A DNA stretch of 64,000 nucleotides from Planctomycetota bacterium. GTDB lineage: Bacteria; Planctomycetota; SZUA-567; H5-PLA8. Position numbers and translations under genes: made by a program. The notes below the pieces were generated by a model. It ran no database searches. It had not been told where the DNA came from and saw only the letters and a list, made by a program, of their open reading frames with translations. This document shows positions 19,024 through 27,844 of this stretch, in pieces. The first letter of the stretch is position 1. Each line of letters begins with the position of its first letter. Where the stretch lies: positions 786,288-850,287 of the forward strand of contig JAOSKN010000002.1 of assembly GCA_027493525.1 (NCBI GenBank), read 5' to 3'.

Positions 19024-19067
19024 GGACGCGCTCCTTGGCTTCGGGAAGGCAGCGAAGGTACCGCCGA

Positions 19068-20018
19068 TCAGCGCGCGCGCAATGCCGCGAACGCCTCGGC
19101 CGCGCGGTCGGCCACGCGCGAAGGATCCTCGTCCGGGCGCGCCTCGATCCAGGAGACCTCCGGGAATTTCCGGAACCACATGAGCTGCCGGCGCGCGAAG
19201 TGGTGCGTGTCGTAGCAGATCCGCTGCCGCGCCTCGTCCAGCCCGAGCGCGCCGTCCAGGTGCGCGAAGAGCGTCCGGTAGCCCAGCGCCTGACGCGCCT
19301 CGCGCGAGAGCGGCTTCGGCAGCTCGCGCAGCCGCCGGCATTCCTCGAGCCAGCCCGCGTCGAGCATCCGCGCGACCCGCGCGTCGATGCGCCGGTAGAG
19401 TTCCTTGCGTTCCATCGTCAGCACCACGACCCGGGTGACGAGGTCCCGCCGCAGCGCGCCCCATTGCGCCTGCCGCTCGCTGATCGGCCGGCCCGTCAGC
19501 ATCTGGACTTCCAGCGCCCGCACGATCCGCCGCCGGTCGCCGGGCAGGATCTTCGCCGCGGCCCGCGGGTCGAGGGCCTTCAGCCGCGCGTGGAGCGCCC
19601 CGGCGCCGCGAGCGTCGGCCTCCTCGTCCAGCCGCGCGCGCAGCCCCGGATCGCGCCCCGGCCCCTCGAAGAGCCCCTCGCGCAGGGCCTTCACGTACAG
19701 CGCCGTGCCGCCTTCGGCCAGCAGCCACGCGCCGCGAGCGCGCGCCTCGGCCGCGATCCGTTCGGCCTCCGCCAGCCACTCCGCCACCGAGCAGCTTTCC
19801 CAGGGGTCTTTCCAGTCGATCAGGTGGTGCCGCACGGCGGCGCGCTCAGCCTCCGACGGCTTGGCCACGCCGATCTCGAGCCGCCGGTACAGCTTCATCG
19901 AATCGACCGAGAGGATCTCGCCGCCGCGCCGGCGCGCGAGCTCCAGCGCCACGGCGCTCTTGCCGCACGCCGTCGGGCCGATCAGCAGATCCAGTTCGGG
20001 CGCGTCCATGGGCGCCAT
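19068..20018 (-). CDS. miaA: tRNA dimethylallyltransferase
   Basis: About 316 residues. The P-loop LLIGPTACGKSAVALELA is at the N-terminus. DSMKLYRRLEIGVAKPS and HHLIDWKDPWESCSVAEW follow, as in all MiaA proteins. The central GGTALYVKALREGLFEGPG and the C-terminal YDTHHFARRQLMWFRKF are also diagnostic. MiaA adds the dimethylallyl group to A37 of tRNAs reading U-starting codons. The start may be Met1 or Met4. It is the first gene of the miaA-hemC group and is divergent from the membrane protein at 20141. Confidence 0.97.
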   Translation of the reverse strand: MAPMDAPELDLLIGPTACGKSAVALELARRRGGEILSVDSMKLYRRLEIGVAKPSEAERAAVRHHLIDWKDPWESCSVAEWLAEAERIAAEARARGAWLLAEGGTALYVKALREGLFEGPGRDPGLRARLDEEADARGAGALHARLKALDPRAAAKILPGDRRRIVRALEVQMLTGRPISERQAQWGALRRDLVTRVVVLTMERKELYRRIDARVARMLDAGWLEECRRLRELPKPLSREARQALGYRTLFAHLDGALGLDEARQRICYDTHHFARRQLMWFRKFPEVSWIEARPDEDPSRVADRAAEAFAALRAR

Positions 20019-20140
20019 CCTACCTGCCTCCGCGCCCCGCCCAAGCGCCGCCTTGACGCCTTCTTGACCGGAATTTAGGCTCGTACTCGTCTCTCTCCAT
20101 CCTTGGGGCCCCCGGCGCGGCTGGAATCGCGCCCAAGACC

Positions 20141-21649
20141 ATGAGCATCCAGTCCCCCGATCCGAGCCAGGAAGCCCGTTGGTTTGCGCGCTCGCTGGGC
20201 GTATTCGCCTTCGTCGCGCTGGCGTGCCTGATCGTCAGTTTCACGGAGCCCGAATCCTGGATCGGGAGCCTCGAGGAGTACAGCCCTTTCCAGAATCTCC
20301 AGGCGGCGGTGCTGGGCGTGGCCTTCTTCGCCAACCTGTACGCGATCTTCAGGACCGCGGGCGACCGGAGAAACCTGTTCGCCTTCGCCCTGTTCTTCAC
20401 CTTCTTCCTGTTCTGGCGCGAGATGGACCTCGACAAGGAGTTCCTCCACGCGCGCATGTTCAGTTGGACGTACCTCTTTAAGAGCGACGACAAAATACCG
20501 CTCGTCAACAAGATCCTGCTGGGCGCGTTCTCGATCGGCACGGCCGTGAGCTGGCTTGTCTTCGCGGCGCTGCGTTTCGGCTCGATCCGGCGGAGCATCG
20601 CGGCGCACTTGCAGCCGCGCATCGTCTTCTGGGCCGCCCTGACCTTCCTCCTGCTGTTTCTGGCCCAGATCTGGGACAAGGCGAGCATGATCGCGCGGCA
20701 CGTGCACGTTGTCGTGCATGACATGGCCGACAAGGATCCCTTCGACGAGGAGGCCCTGGAACTGGTCGGCGAGGTCGGCGTCCTGTTCCTGGTCCTGGCC
20801 GTCATGCGCACGCCGCCGCGCCCCATGCGCGAAGCCTGGAACGAGGTCTGGGCTTGGATCGAGACGCCCAAAGGACGGCGCACGGTCGGACTGGCCGGCG
20901 CCGCGCTGGTCCTCTGCGGGCTGGGCCTGACGGCCCTCTCCGCGGTCGAATGCGCCGCCCACCACCCGGGTCCCTACGAATACGAGCTGGCCGTGAACCT
21001 CAAGGCCGAGCCCGACGAGTTCGCGATCGAGTACACCGGGCTGGGCCGCGGCGAACTGGGCATGTACGGGCTGGGGCTGGCCCTGGGGACCGCCTTCGCC
21101 GGCTTCGGCCTGCTGCTCGCGCTGCGTAAACTGAAGTGGCGGAACCTGGCCGTTGTCGCCGCGCTGGCCGCGGCAACCCTTGCGCTCCCCTTCGTCTTCA
21201 AGGAACAGAGCCTCGCCCAAGACGCGCGGATTACCGTCAACCTGGAAGGCTCGCTGTCCGCGGAACGGCTCGAGGACATTCGCGCCCGCCTCGCGCCGGC
21301 GACCGCCATGGCCACCCTTCCCGCGCACCTGCTGAAAAAAATCGGCTTGCAGGTTGGCGAGGGCCTCGAAAGCGTCGTACTCAGCGCCTCCGACTCGTCC
21401 ATCGTCTGCATCCTGGACTTCGTGGATCCCGCCGACACGCGCGCGCGGCATACGCTGATGGAGTTTTACCAGCAGTACCTGAACATCCTCGTGGAAGAAG
21501 CCGCGCAGTTGCAGGGGCTGGAACTGCCCGTCGCCTCGCGGCCCGATTACACGCCCTGGCGCGTCTCGGGGCAGCACTTCCTGCCCGAAAGCTTCTGGCA
21601 CAAGTTCGCCGAGGACTGGTTGAAGCGGCAGCGCGAAGGCAACGGCTAA
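20141..21649 (+). CDS. Polytopic membrane protein of unknown function
   Basis: 502 residues. Roughly eight hydrophobic segments can be seen, the first at about 18-38, then 50-70, 80-100, 125-145, 165-185, 200-220, 250-270 and 310-330. A soluble C-terminal domain from about 360 (ARITVNLEGSLSAERLEDIRARLAPATAM) ends with a Trp-rich tail. A long hydrophilic loop (KASMIARHVHVVVHDMADKDPFDEEALELVGE) carries several His and Asp/Glu residues that could bind metal. I recognise no family. It stands alone, divergent from miaA. Confidence 0.6.
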   Translation: MSIQSPDPSQEARWFARSLGVFAFVALACLIVSFTEPESWIGSLEEYSPFQNLQAAVLGVAFFANLYAIFRTAGDRRNLFAFALFFTFFLFWREMDLDKEFLHARMFSWTYLFKSDDKIPLVNKILLGAFSIGTAVSWLVFAALRFGSIRRSIAAHLQPRIVFWAALTFLLLFLAQIWDKASMIARHVHVVVHDMADKDPFDEEALELVGEVGVLFLVLAVMRTPPRPMREAWNEVWAWIETPKGRRTVGLAGAALVLCGLGLTALSAVECAAHHPGPYEYELAVNLKAEPDEFAIEYTGLGRGELGMYGLGLALGTAFAGFGLLLALRKLKWRNLAVVAALAAATLALPFVFKEQSLAQDARITVNLEGSLSAERLEDIRARLAPATAMATLPAHLLKKIGLQVGEGLESVVLSASDSSIVCILDFVDPADTRARHTLMEFYQQYLNILVEEAAQLQGLELPVASRPDYTPWRVSGQHFLPESFWHKFAEDWLKRQREGNG

Positions 21650-21680
21650 GCGGTACTAAGCTAAGTTAGTTGCTTTCGCT

Positions 21681-21767
21681 TGAGCCGTTTCCCCTCCTCT
21701 CCGAGGAGGGGCAGGGGTGGTGACTGAAAATAAGCTGCGCGAAGCGCGATCCAAATTCCGAAAGAAA
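21681..21767. repeat. CCCCTCCTC hairpin repeat, copy 2
   Basis: Second copy of the element at 14429: the same 9-pair CCCCTCCTC/GAGGAGGGG hairpin and the same flanking GTGGTGACTGAAAA and GCGATCCAAATTCCGAAAG. It is preceded by CTAAGCTAAG. Confidence 0.75.
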
Positions 21768-21887
21768 TTTAAGCACCACCGCTCAGAGGGCCGCAACCTC
21801 ACGCACGCCTTGGGAATCGCTGGCCGTCATGGCTTGAACCCAACAGATGAATCCTCCGCGTGCTCCGCGGTGATTGCCGCAAAGCCG

Positions 21888-22991
21888 CTATTCTTCCGGG
21901 TGCAGCGTCCCGCCGTCCAGTTCGTCGCGCTGCCCTTCCAGCAGGTCGAACCAGAAAACGGTCTTGTGGAGGCGGGAACTGGCCCCCGCGGGGGCTTTCA
22001 CCCGCCCGACCCAGCGCCCGTCCACGCGCACGCGGAACACGTCGCCTTCGCGCCAGTTGTTACGTTCGTACATGTGAACCTGGATCTTCTCGCCGGCTCC
22101 GGCGCGTTCGCACTGCCCCACAGCCGGCGGAATCTTCTCGGCCGGCTGCGCCGGACCGGGGCGCGGCGCCTCCGGAGGCCGGGGTTCCTTGGGCGCGCTG
22201 AGCCGCTGCCGCTCGGCCTCGAGCCGCCGCTCTTCCTCAACCGCCCGTTCGAGCTGCACGGCCGCGCGGCGCGCCTCGGCGAAGTCCCCCGGATCCAGCA
22301 TCTCGACCAGCGGCGCGCGCACCGCGCTCTCGCGGCCGCCGGGGCTTCCCGTCCCGAGGCTCACGCCCAGGGCCTGCGGCATGCGGGGCTTGTGCTCCAG
22401 CAGGATCAGGCACTCGAGCCGCTCCCCGGCGGCGAGCCGCTCCGAGCGCTCGAAAAGCGGCGCGTACTTCGCGAACTCCGCCGGGAGCTTGTCCGTGTCC
22501 TGCGCTTCGAGGCGCTGCTCGGTGAGGGATTGCTGTTCGAGGTACGGGCGTCCCGGGCGCAGCTCGGCCGCGCCCCGGTTGGCCAGCCGCAGCAGCCAGA
22601 GCCGTTCGGCCAGCGGCCGCAGCTCCGCCGGCAGGCGTTCGGGTTCGGCCGGCTGGGCGATCAGTTCCACGTCCAGGCGCCCGCCTTCGCCTGAAAGGTA
22701 GCCGTGGCGCGGCGCGTCCGCGTGCCCGCGCATCTTGAGCCGCGCCAGCGCGAGGAGCTGGTCGCGCCGGGCTTCGGCGAGGCCGCCGGCCTGTTCGAGC
22801 CACGCCGCGCGCGCCAGCATGCCCAGCAGCGCCCCGTCGCGTTCGGATTCCGCGCCCAGCCGGTACAGCCGCTCCAGGTCGCGCAGGGCTTGGTGCGCCT
22901 CCTGGACCCGGTCGGCCAGGGTTTCCGCGCGCACGCCGCGCGGCGCGAACGCGGCCAGGGCGAGCGCAAGCGCCAGGCCGGCGCACTTCAC
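21888..22991 (-). CDS. Secreted hypothetical protein, Glu/Arg-rich
   Basis: 367 residues from GTG 22991. The first 23 residues (VKCAGLALALALAAFAPRGVRA) form a good signal peptide. The mature part is mostly charged helix (about 25-270) with a Pro-rich linker near 285, then a small domain (KIQVHMYERNNWREGDVFRVRVDGRWVGRVKA) that looks like a beta structure. The start overlaps the stop of the upstream gene as GTGA, so the two are probably translationally coupled. No family recognised; a periplasmic role is inferred. Confidence 0.6.
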   Translation of the reverse strand: MKCAGLALALALAAFAPRGVRAETLADRVQEAHQALRDLERLYRLGAESERDGALLGMLARAAWLEQAGGLAEARRDQLLALARLKMRGHADAPRHGYLSGEGGRLDVELIAQPAEPERLPAELRPLAERLWLLRLANRGAAELRPGRPYLEQQSLTEQRLEAQDTDKLPAEFAKYAPLFERSERLAAGERLECLILLEHKPRMPQALGVSLGTGSPGGRESAVRAPLVEMLDPGDFAEARRAAVQLERAVEEERRLEAERQRLSAPKEPRPPEAPRPGPAQPAEKIPPAVGQCERAGAGEKIQVHMYERNNWREGDVFRVRVDGRWVGRVKAPAGASSRLHKTVFWFDLLEGQRDELDGGTLHPEE

Positions 22992-23764
22992 GGCGTGGAT
23001 TCTTCGGGCGCAGGCGGGTTGGCGGGCTTCGCGGCCGCCGGCGCTTCCGCATCGGCCGGCGCGGGCCGGGACGCCGCGCGCCGCAGCAGCGAGGTCGCCA
23101 GGTAAACGATGGCCGCGCAGAGGACGGCGATCCCCAGGAAGTCCCGGATCCGCCCCACCGCCGCGCCGCCCTGGCGGTCCAGGAACGGCGAGAACGCACG
23201 CAGGAAGGTCAGCGCCAGCATCGTGCCGGCCGCGGCCAGCAGCGGCGCGCGGTGCGGCGGACGCGGATCCCCCTCGGGATCGTAGGAGGCCGCGGTCAGC
23301 GCGAGCGAGGCGTAGATCGCGACGGCGAAGGACATCAGCGTCGCCAGGTCCGCGCAGGACTCCAGCGCGAAGTGCTGCGCCAGGAATGCCAGCGCCTCCG
23401 TCCCGATGAAGAGCGCCAGCGCGATCAGGAACAGCGCGCGGAAGTCGCCCTCCTCGCCGCGCAGCGCCACGAAGAGGACCGTCATCCCGATGCAGATGAC
23501 TTCCAGCCATATCAGCGGGTCCCCCCAGGCCGTCGAGACCGGGCGCAGCCGCGCGGGACTCCAGATCCCCAGCGCCAGGCGGATCAGGAGCAGCCCGAGG
23601 CAGAAAGTGATCACCGCCGCCAGGATCTGCGGGTGCCGGCGCGGAGCGGGGGCGGCCGCTTCCACCAGCGGCCCGCCGCAGAAGGCGCAGGCGTTGCCGG
23701 CCGGGCCGCCCGCGCGTCCGCAATCCCGGCATTGGCGCAGCGGCGCGCCCGTCGCGGGCGTCAT
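22988..23764 (-). CDS. Zinc-ribbon membrane protein
   Basis: 258 residues from ATG 23764, the start that directly precedes the zinc-ribbon. CRDCGRAGG...CAFCGG gives two CXXC pairs at the N-terminus, typical of a small zinc ribbon. About six hydrophobic helices follow, and the C-terminus is Ala/Pro-rich. The gene is upstream of, and overlaps by four bases (GTGA), the secreted protein gene at 21888-22991. Such zinc-ribbon plus membrane-helix proteins are common in planctomycetes, but I know no function. Confidence 0.6.
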   Translation of the reverse strand: MTPATGAPLRQCRDCGRAGGPAGNACAFCGGPLVEAAAPAPRRHPQILAAVITFCLGLLLIRLALGIWSPARLRPVSTAWGDPLIWLEVICIGMTVLFVALRGEEGDFRALFLIALALFIGTEALAFLAQHFALESCADLATLMSFAVAIYASLALTAASYDPEGDPRPPHRAPLLAAAGTMLALTFLRAFSPFLDRQGGAAVGRIRDFLGIAVLCAAIVYLATSLLRRAASRPAPADAEAPAAAKPANPPAPEESTP

Positions 23765-23878
23765 GCGTTCAGCGCCCCGCCTGACCCATGGACGCCGCGG
23801 GGGGCCGGATTGGGACGGCTTTGCGCGTTCAAGGCGGTAGTTCGGCGTCCCAACATGCGGTCCTCGGGCGTCCAAGTA

Positions 23879-23913
23879 GGGGCAGCGCGCGGCCGGCCGG
23901 GCCGGCTGCCCCC
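23879..23913. repeat. GC-rich hairpin in a divergent gap
   Basis: GGGGCAGC and GCTGCCCC flank a GGCCGGCC/GGCCGGC core, giving a strong stem between two divergent genes. It could be an operator or a transcript-end hairpin; no T-tract follows. Confidence 0.4.
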
Positions 23914-24048
23914 TCCCTACCCTAAGAGGAACAAGCGGTTACGGTCAAGTTCGTGCGTGCCGGCCCTTGCTTTGGGGGGTGACCCCGCTTGGCCTTGCGC
24001 CTACACTGGAAGGACCGGAGCCGGCTTGCGGCGGCGCCGCGAGGAACG

Positions 24049-26241
24049 ATGCGGAACCGAACCTATATCTTGCTGGGGCCGGTGCTCCTGCTGGGGCTGG
24101 CGCTCTGCGGGCCACCGGGGCGCGCGGCCGAGCAGGTCACCGGCGAGGACGTGCGCGAGGCCATCGCGCGCGGCAAGCAGGCGCTCTTCCGCAACCTGGC
24201 CGTCAGCCGGGGCAACATGGACCGCGGCGTGCTCACGGCCATGGCGCTGCTCAACTGCGGCGTCTCGCCCAAGGACCCGCGCCTCAAGGCCGAGCTGAGC
24301 CGCCTCTCCGAGCAGGCGCCGTTCCTCACGTCCGACAATTACCATGGCGTCTACCTGGCCGGGCTGCTGCTCGTGCTGTTCCAGATGACCGAGGACGAGG
24401 CCTACCGGCGCGTCTGCACGGACCTGGCGCGGCGCTTGCAGCGCTACCAGAGTCCCAACGGCGGCTGGGGCGACTACAGCCGGACGCAGTTCGCGCTCTT
24501 GGGCTTGAAGGCGGCCTCGGACATGGGCGTGGAGGTCGGCGACGAGGTCTTCGAGAATGCGCGGCGCTGGGTCGACGCGGGGCAGAACGCCGACGGCGGC
24601 TGGGGCTACCAGCCGGGGGTGCGGACCAGCTACGGCAGCATGTCCGTCGCGGGCGTCTCCAACCTCTTCATCACCGGCGACAAGCTTTATCACGGCCGGC
24701 GCGGCTGCGACGCGCCCGGCGGCGCCAACCCGCGCCTGCTCCGCGGCCTGGAGTGGCTGGCAAACCGCTTCTCGGTCCGCACCAACCCCGGCTACGGGGG
24801 CTACCACTTTTACTATCTCTACGGGCTGGAGCGCGTCGGGATGCTGCTGGCCCAGCGCACGCTCGGCGGCCACGACTGGTACCGCGAAGGCGCGGCGTTC
24901 CTGGTCCGCTGCCAGCGCGCGGACGGCTCGTGGACCAACGAGATCTTCGCCACCGAGTTCGCCATGCTCTTTCTCGGCAAAGGCAGCAAGCCGATCGCCG
25001 TGCAGAAACTCCAGTACGGCAGAGCCGCGCAATGGAACCTCGACCCCTACGACGTGAAGAACGTCGTCGAGCGGGCCGCGGGGGACCTGGCCACGCCGAT
25101 GACCTATCAGGTCGTGGGCACGCGCGCGGACGCCAAGGAGCTGGCGCTCGCGCCGGCCCTGTACCTGCAAGGCGCCGAGAAATTCCAGTGGGACGAGGAG
25201 TTCCGCAAGAACCTCAAGGCCTTCCTCGATCAGGGCGGCTTCCTCTTCGCGGTCGCGGCCTGCGGCAGCGCGGACTTCGAGACCTCCCTGAAGCGCGAGC
25301 TGCGGCAGATGTATCCCGATTCGCAGTTCGAGCGCCTCGCGCCCGACCACCCCGTCTACTCCGCGCGCCATGCGCTCACCCTGCCCGCGCTCTACATGCT
25401 CGAGGGCATGGATCTCGGCTGCCGCACGGCGGTGCTCTACGCCCCCAAGGACGTCGCCTGCGTCTGGGGCGGGGACTGCCAGTGCCAGCACGAGAACGTC
25501 ATCCTGCACGAGGAAGCGCTGAACCTGGGCGTGAACCTGGTCGCCTACGCGCTGGGCTTCCAGCGCCTCCGCGACAAGCTCGACGAGGTCAAGGTCGAAG
25601 TCCAGGGCGCGTCCGACGAGCGCATCCCCCGCGGCGCGCTGGTGGTCGGGCAGGTCTATCACGGCGGGGGCTGGAACCCCGGGCCCATGGCCATCCCCAA
25701 CCTCACCCGGACCCTCCGCGAGCAGACCGGGATGCCCGGCGAGGTCGCCGTGCGCCGGCTCGTCCCGGGCGCCGAAGAGCCCGGCGAGTACCCCGTGCTC
25801 TACATGACCGGCTACCGCGCCTTCCACCTGACCGACGAGCAGGTCAAGGCGCTCCGCGCGTACCTGGACCACGGCGGCTTCCTCTTCGCCGACCCCTGGT
25901 GCGGGCGCGAGGAGTTCGACGAGGCCTTCCGCAAGTTCTGCGCGCGGTTGTATCCCGAGCAGAAGCTGGAACGGCTGCCCAAGGATCACGCGATCTTCCA
26001 GGCGCCTTACCGGATCGAGAAGGTGGCCTACAAGGACCGCGTCAAGGACCGCTTCCCCGCGCTGGGCGACGAGCCGTACCTCGAAGGCATCGCCGCCAAC
26101 GGGCGCCTGGCCGTCGTCTACAGCCGCTTCAACCTCGGCTGCGAGTTGCAAGGCAACCCGATGCCGATGAGCCTCGGCGTCAAGGGGCCCGACGCCTACC
26201 GCCTCGCCGTGAACGTCCTCGTCTACGCGCTCAGCCACTGA
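24049..26241 (+). CDS. Prenyltransferase/squalene-cyclase-like repeats plus two DUF4159 domains
   Basis: 730 residues from ATG 24049 (GAGGA upstream). A signal peptide of about 25 residues ends at RAAEQ. Residues about 30-330 contain alpha-alpha barrel repeats like those of prenyltransferases and squalene cyclases (QSPNGGWGDYS, NADGGWGYQPG, RADGSWTNE). Two DUF4159-type domains follow, near 335-500 (FLDQGGFLFAVAACGSADFETSLKRELRQMYP) and 530-725 (YLDHGGFLFADPWCGREEFDEAFRKFCARLYPE). DUF4159 proteins are widespread in planctomycetes and related groups, but their biochemical role is not known. The cyclase DXDD motif is absent from the repeat region, so hopanoid-type catalysis is unlikely. It is probably periplasmic. 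Confidence 0.8.
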   Translation: MRNRTYILLGPVLLLGLALCGPPGRAAEQVTGEDVREAIARGKQALFRNLAVSRGNMDRGVLTAMALLNCGVSPKDPRLKAELSRLSEQAPFLTSDNYHGVYLAGLLLVLFQMTEDEAYRRVCTDLARRLQRYQSPNGGWGDYSRTQFALLGLKAASDMGVEVGDEVFENARRWVDAGQNADGGWGYQPGVRTSYGSMSVAGVSNLFITGDKLYHGRRGCDAPGGANPRLLRGLEWLANRFSVRTNPGYGGYHFYYLYGLERVGMLLAQRTLGGHDWYREGAAFLVRCQRADGSWTNEIFATEFAMLFLGKGSKPIAVQKLQYGRAAQWNLDPYDVKNVVERAAGDLATPMTYQVVGTRADAKELALAPALYLQGAEKFQWDEEFRKNLKAFLDQGGFLFAVAACGSADFETSLKRELRQMYPDSQFERLAPDHPVYSARHALTLPALYMLEGMDLGCRTAVLYAPKDVACVWGGDCQCQHENVILHEEALNLGVNLVAYALGFQRLRDKLDEVKVEVQGASDERIPRGALVVGQVYHGGGWNPGPMAIPNLTRTLREQTGMPGEVAVRRLVPGAEEPGEYPVLYMTGYRAFHLTDEQVKALRAYLDHGGFLFADPWCGREEFDEAFRKFCARLYPEQKLERLPKDHAIFQAPYRIEKVAYKDRVKDRFPALGDEPYLEGIAANGRLAVVYSRFNLGCELQGNPMPMSLGVKGPDAYRLAVNVLVYALSH

Positions 26242-26354
26242 ATCTTTCGCGCTCTGTTTCGTCCTGAAGGCGGCGCGCGGTTCTTGCCGGCCGGGGGGCC
26301 GGTGCGGTAGAACCTCGCAGCCGCTTCACGCGGCTCGAGAGGAACACCTGCCCG

Positions 26355-27587
26355 ATGAGCGTCGCGGCCCTGATTCACCTCGTCGGCTCGCTGAGCGTCT
26401 TCCCGTCGCGCGCGTTCATTCCGGCTTTCGTCACGTCGCTCTTGATCCGCTTCGGCCCGGACATCCCCGCCGTCCGCGACTCGGGGATCCTGCAGCTCGT
26501 CGGCAGCACGCCCTCGTGGTTCACGCACGACGTCACGCTCGCGATCCTGGGGCTTCTCTCGGTCCTGGAGCTGATCGCGACGAAGAACGCCGAGGTGCGG
26601 GCCGCGCTGAACGAGATCGACCAGTACGTGAAGCCGGTCATGGCCGCGGTCACCGCGCTGGGGCTCCTGAGCGCGGCGGACGCCGAGACCGTGAAACGCA
26701 TCCAGCAGGCCGGCTTCGGCGATTACCCCGTCGTGCTGGTCTTCGCCGGAGCCGTCTTCGCCCTGGCCGCGTTGCGCGGGCAGATCCTGGCGCTGCTCTA
26801 CGAGGCCGACCCGGACGACGACCTGGGCCTGCAGAAGCTGATCGCCTGGATGGAGGACCTGTGGGCCGGCTTCGGCATCCTGCTGGTGGTCGTTTACCCG
26901 TTCCTGATGCTCGGCATCGTGGCGCTGATCGCCGCGGGCATGTACGGGATCAAGCGCTACCTGCGGCGCCGGGAAGAGCAGTCCAAGACGCCGTGTCCTT
27001 CCTGCCAGACCCCGATCTACCTCTGCGCGCTGGCCTGCCAGCAGTGCGGCGCGCCCGTGCGCGAACCGAGGCAGGTAGGGTTCTTCGGGCATCCGACCGA
27101 CCGGCCTGTAACGGATCGCGGGGAAGAGGCCTTCAACCTCGCCGAAAAGAAGCGCTGCCCCAACTGCGCGGCGCACCTGGAAGAGCGCAGCCCCACCCAG
27201 CATTGCACCGCTTGCGGCAAGCGCCTGATGGAAGACCCCGCCTTCGCGCAGCGCTACCAGCAGCGCGTATCCGAGCGCCTGCCGAAGGTGCTCCTGATCT
27301 CGTTCCTCTTCAGCCTCGTGCCGGTGATCGGCCTGATTCCGGGCATCATTTATTATCGCCTCGCGCTCGTCGCGCCGTTCCGGCGCTACGTCTCGCGCGC
27401 CATGGGCTGCATGGTGAAGCTCTGCGTGCGCGTGTTGATCCTCGTGCTGATCGTCTTCCAGATCGTGCCGCTGCTGGGCTGGTTCATGCTCCCGCTGATG
27501 GCTTTCGTGGAGTACGTGACGTACCGGAAGGTCTTTCAGAGCGCGCTGGCCGCCCCGCCGGCGCCGGCCCCCGCGCCGGCGGCCTGA
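26355..27587 (+). CDS. DUF4126-like membrane protein with two zinc ribbons
   Basis: 410 residues. The N-terminal half has membrane helices and the stretch SRAFIPAFVTSLLIRFG ... LELIATKNAEVRAAL, which resembles DUF4126 proteins. Two CXXC...CXXC modules follow (CPSC...CQQC at about 215-235 and CPNC...CTAC at about 270-295), consistent with zinc binding. The C-terminus has at least two more helices and an Ala/Pro tail. A conserved membrane/zinc-ribbon architecture is clear; the role is unknown. It lies 113 bases after the DUF4159 gene on the same strand and may be cotranscribed. Confidence 0.65.
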   Translation: MSVAALIHLVGSLSVFPSRAFIPAFVTSLLIRFGPDIPAVRDSGILQLVGSTPSWFTHDVTLAILGLLSVLELIATKNAEVRAALNEIDQYVKPVMAAVTALGLLSAADAETVKRIQQAGFGDYPVVLVFAGAVFALAALRGQILALLYEADPDDDLGLQKLIAWMEDLWAGFGILLVVVYPFLMLGIVALIAAGMYGIKRYLRRREEQSKTPCPSCQTPIYLCALACQQCGAPVREPRQVGFFGHPTDRPVTDRGEEAFNLAEKKRCPNCAAHLEERSPTQHCTACGKRLMEDPAFAQRYQQRVSERLPKVLLISFLFSLVPVIGLIPGIIYYRLALVAPFRRYVSRAMGCMVKLCVRVLILVLIVFQIVPLLGWFMLPLMAFVEYVTYRKVFQSALAAPPAPAPAPAA

Positions 27588-27596
27588 GAATTGAAT

Positions 27597-27833
27597 TCAG
27601 CCCCGCTTCACCGGACACTCGTTGACCAGGAAGTTCCGCAGGCGCTGTTGCGTGCCCGCGTCGAGGTCGCCGGAGAAGACGATCCGCCCGAAGCGCAGCC
27701 GGATGGCGACGCGCTCCAGGCCCAAATCGTCGAGGAACCGCGCGATGCGGATGCGGTGGGTGGCCCAGCGCCCTTCGACGCGCACTTCGCCCTTGCCGCG
27801 AACGGTGATCTTGGCGGTGGAGAGGAGGAGCAT
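27597..27833 (-). CDS. Small hypothetical protein downstream of mqnC
   Basis: 78 residues, no membrane segment or signal. The core VRVEGRW ... RFLDDLGLERVAIRLRFGRIVFSGDLDAGTQQRLRNFLVNE alternates helix and strands and ends with a charged helix. It lies 11 bases after the mqnC stop on the same strand. Resembles small DUF3634-type proteins, but the match is uncertain. Confidence 0.55.
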   Translation of the reverse strand: MLLLSTAKITVRGKGEVRVEGRWATHRIRIARFLDDLGLERVAIRLRFGRIVFSGDLDAGTQQRLRNFLVNECPVKRG

Positions 27834-27844
27834 GAAGAACCGGT

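Noticed and set aside
20075..21601. A 500-codon minus-strand frame over the membrane-protein gene
   Set aside because: It has no hydrophobic segments or motifs, whereas the plus strand encodes eight membrane helices.
24001..26238. A 745-codon minus-strand frame over the DUF4159 gene
   Set aside because: It is the mirror of a gene with a signal peptide and two recognisable domains; no independent protein features.
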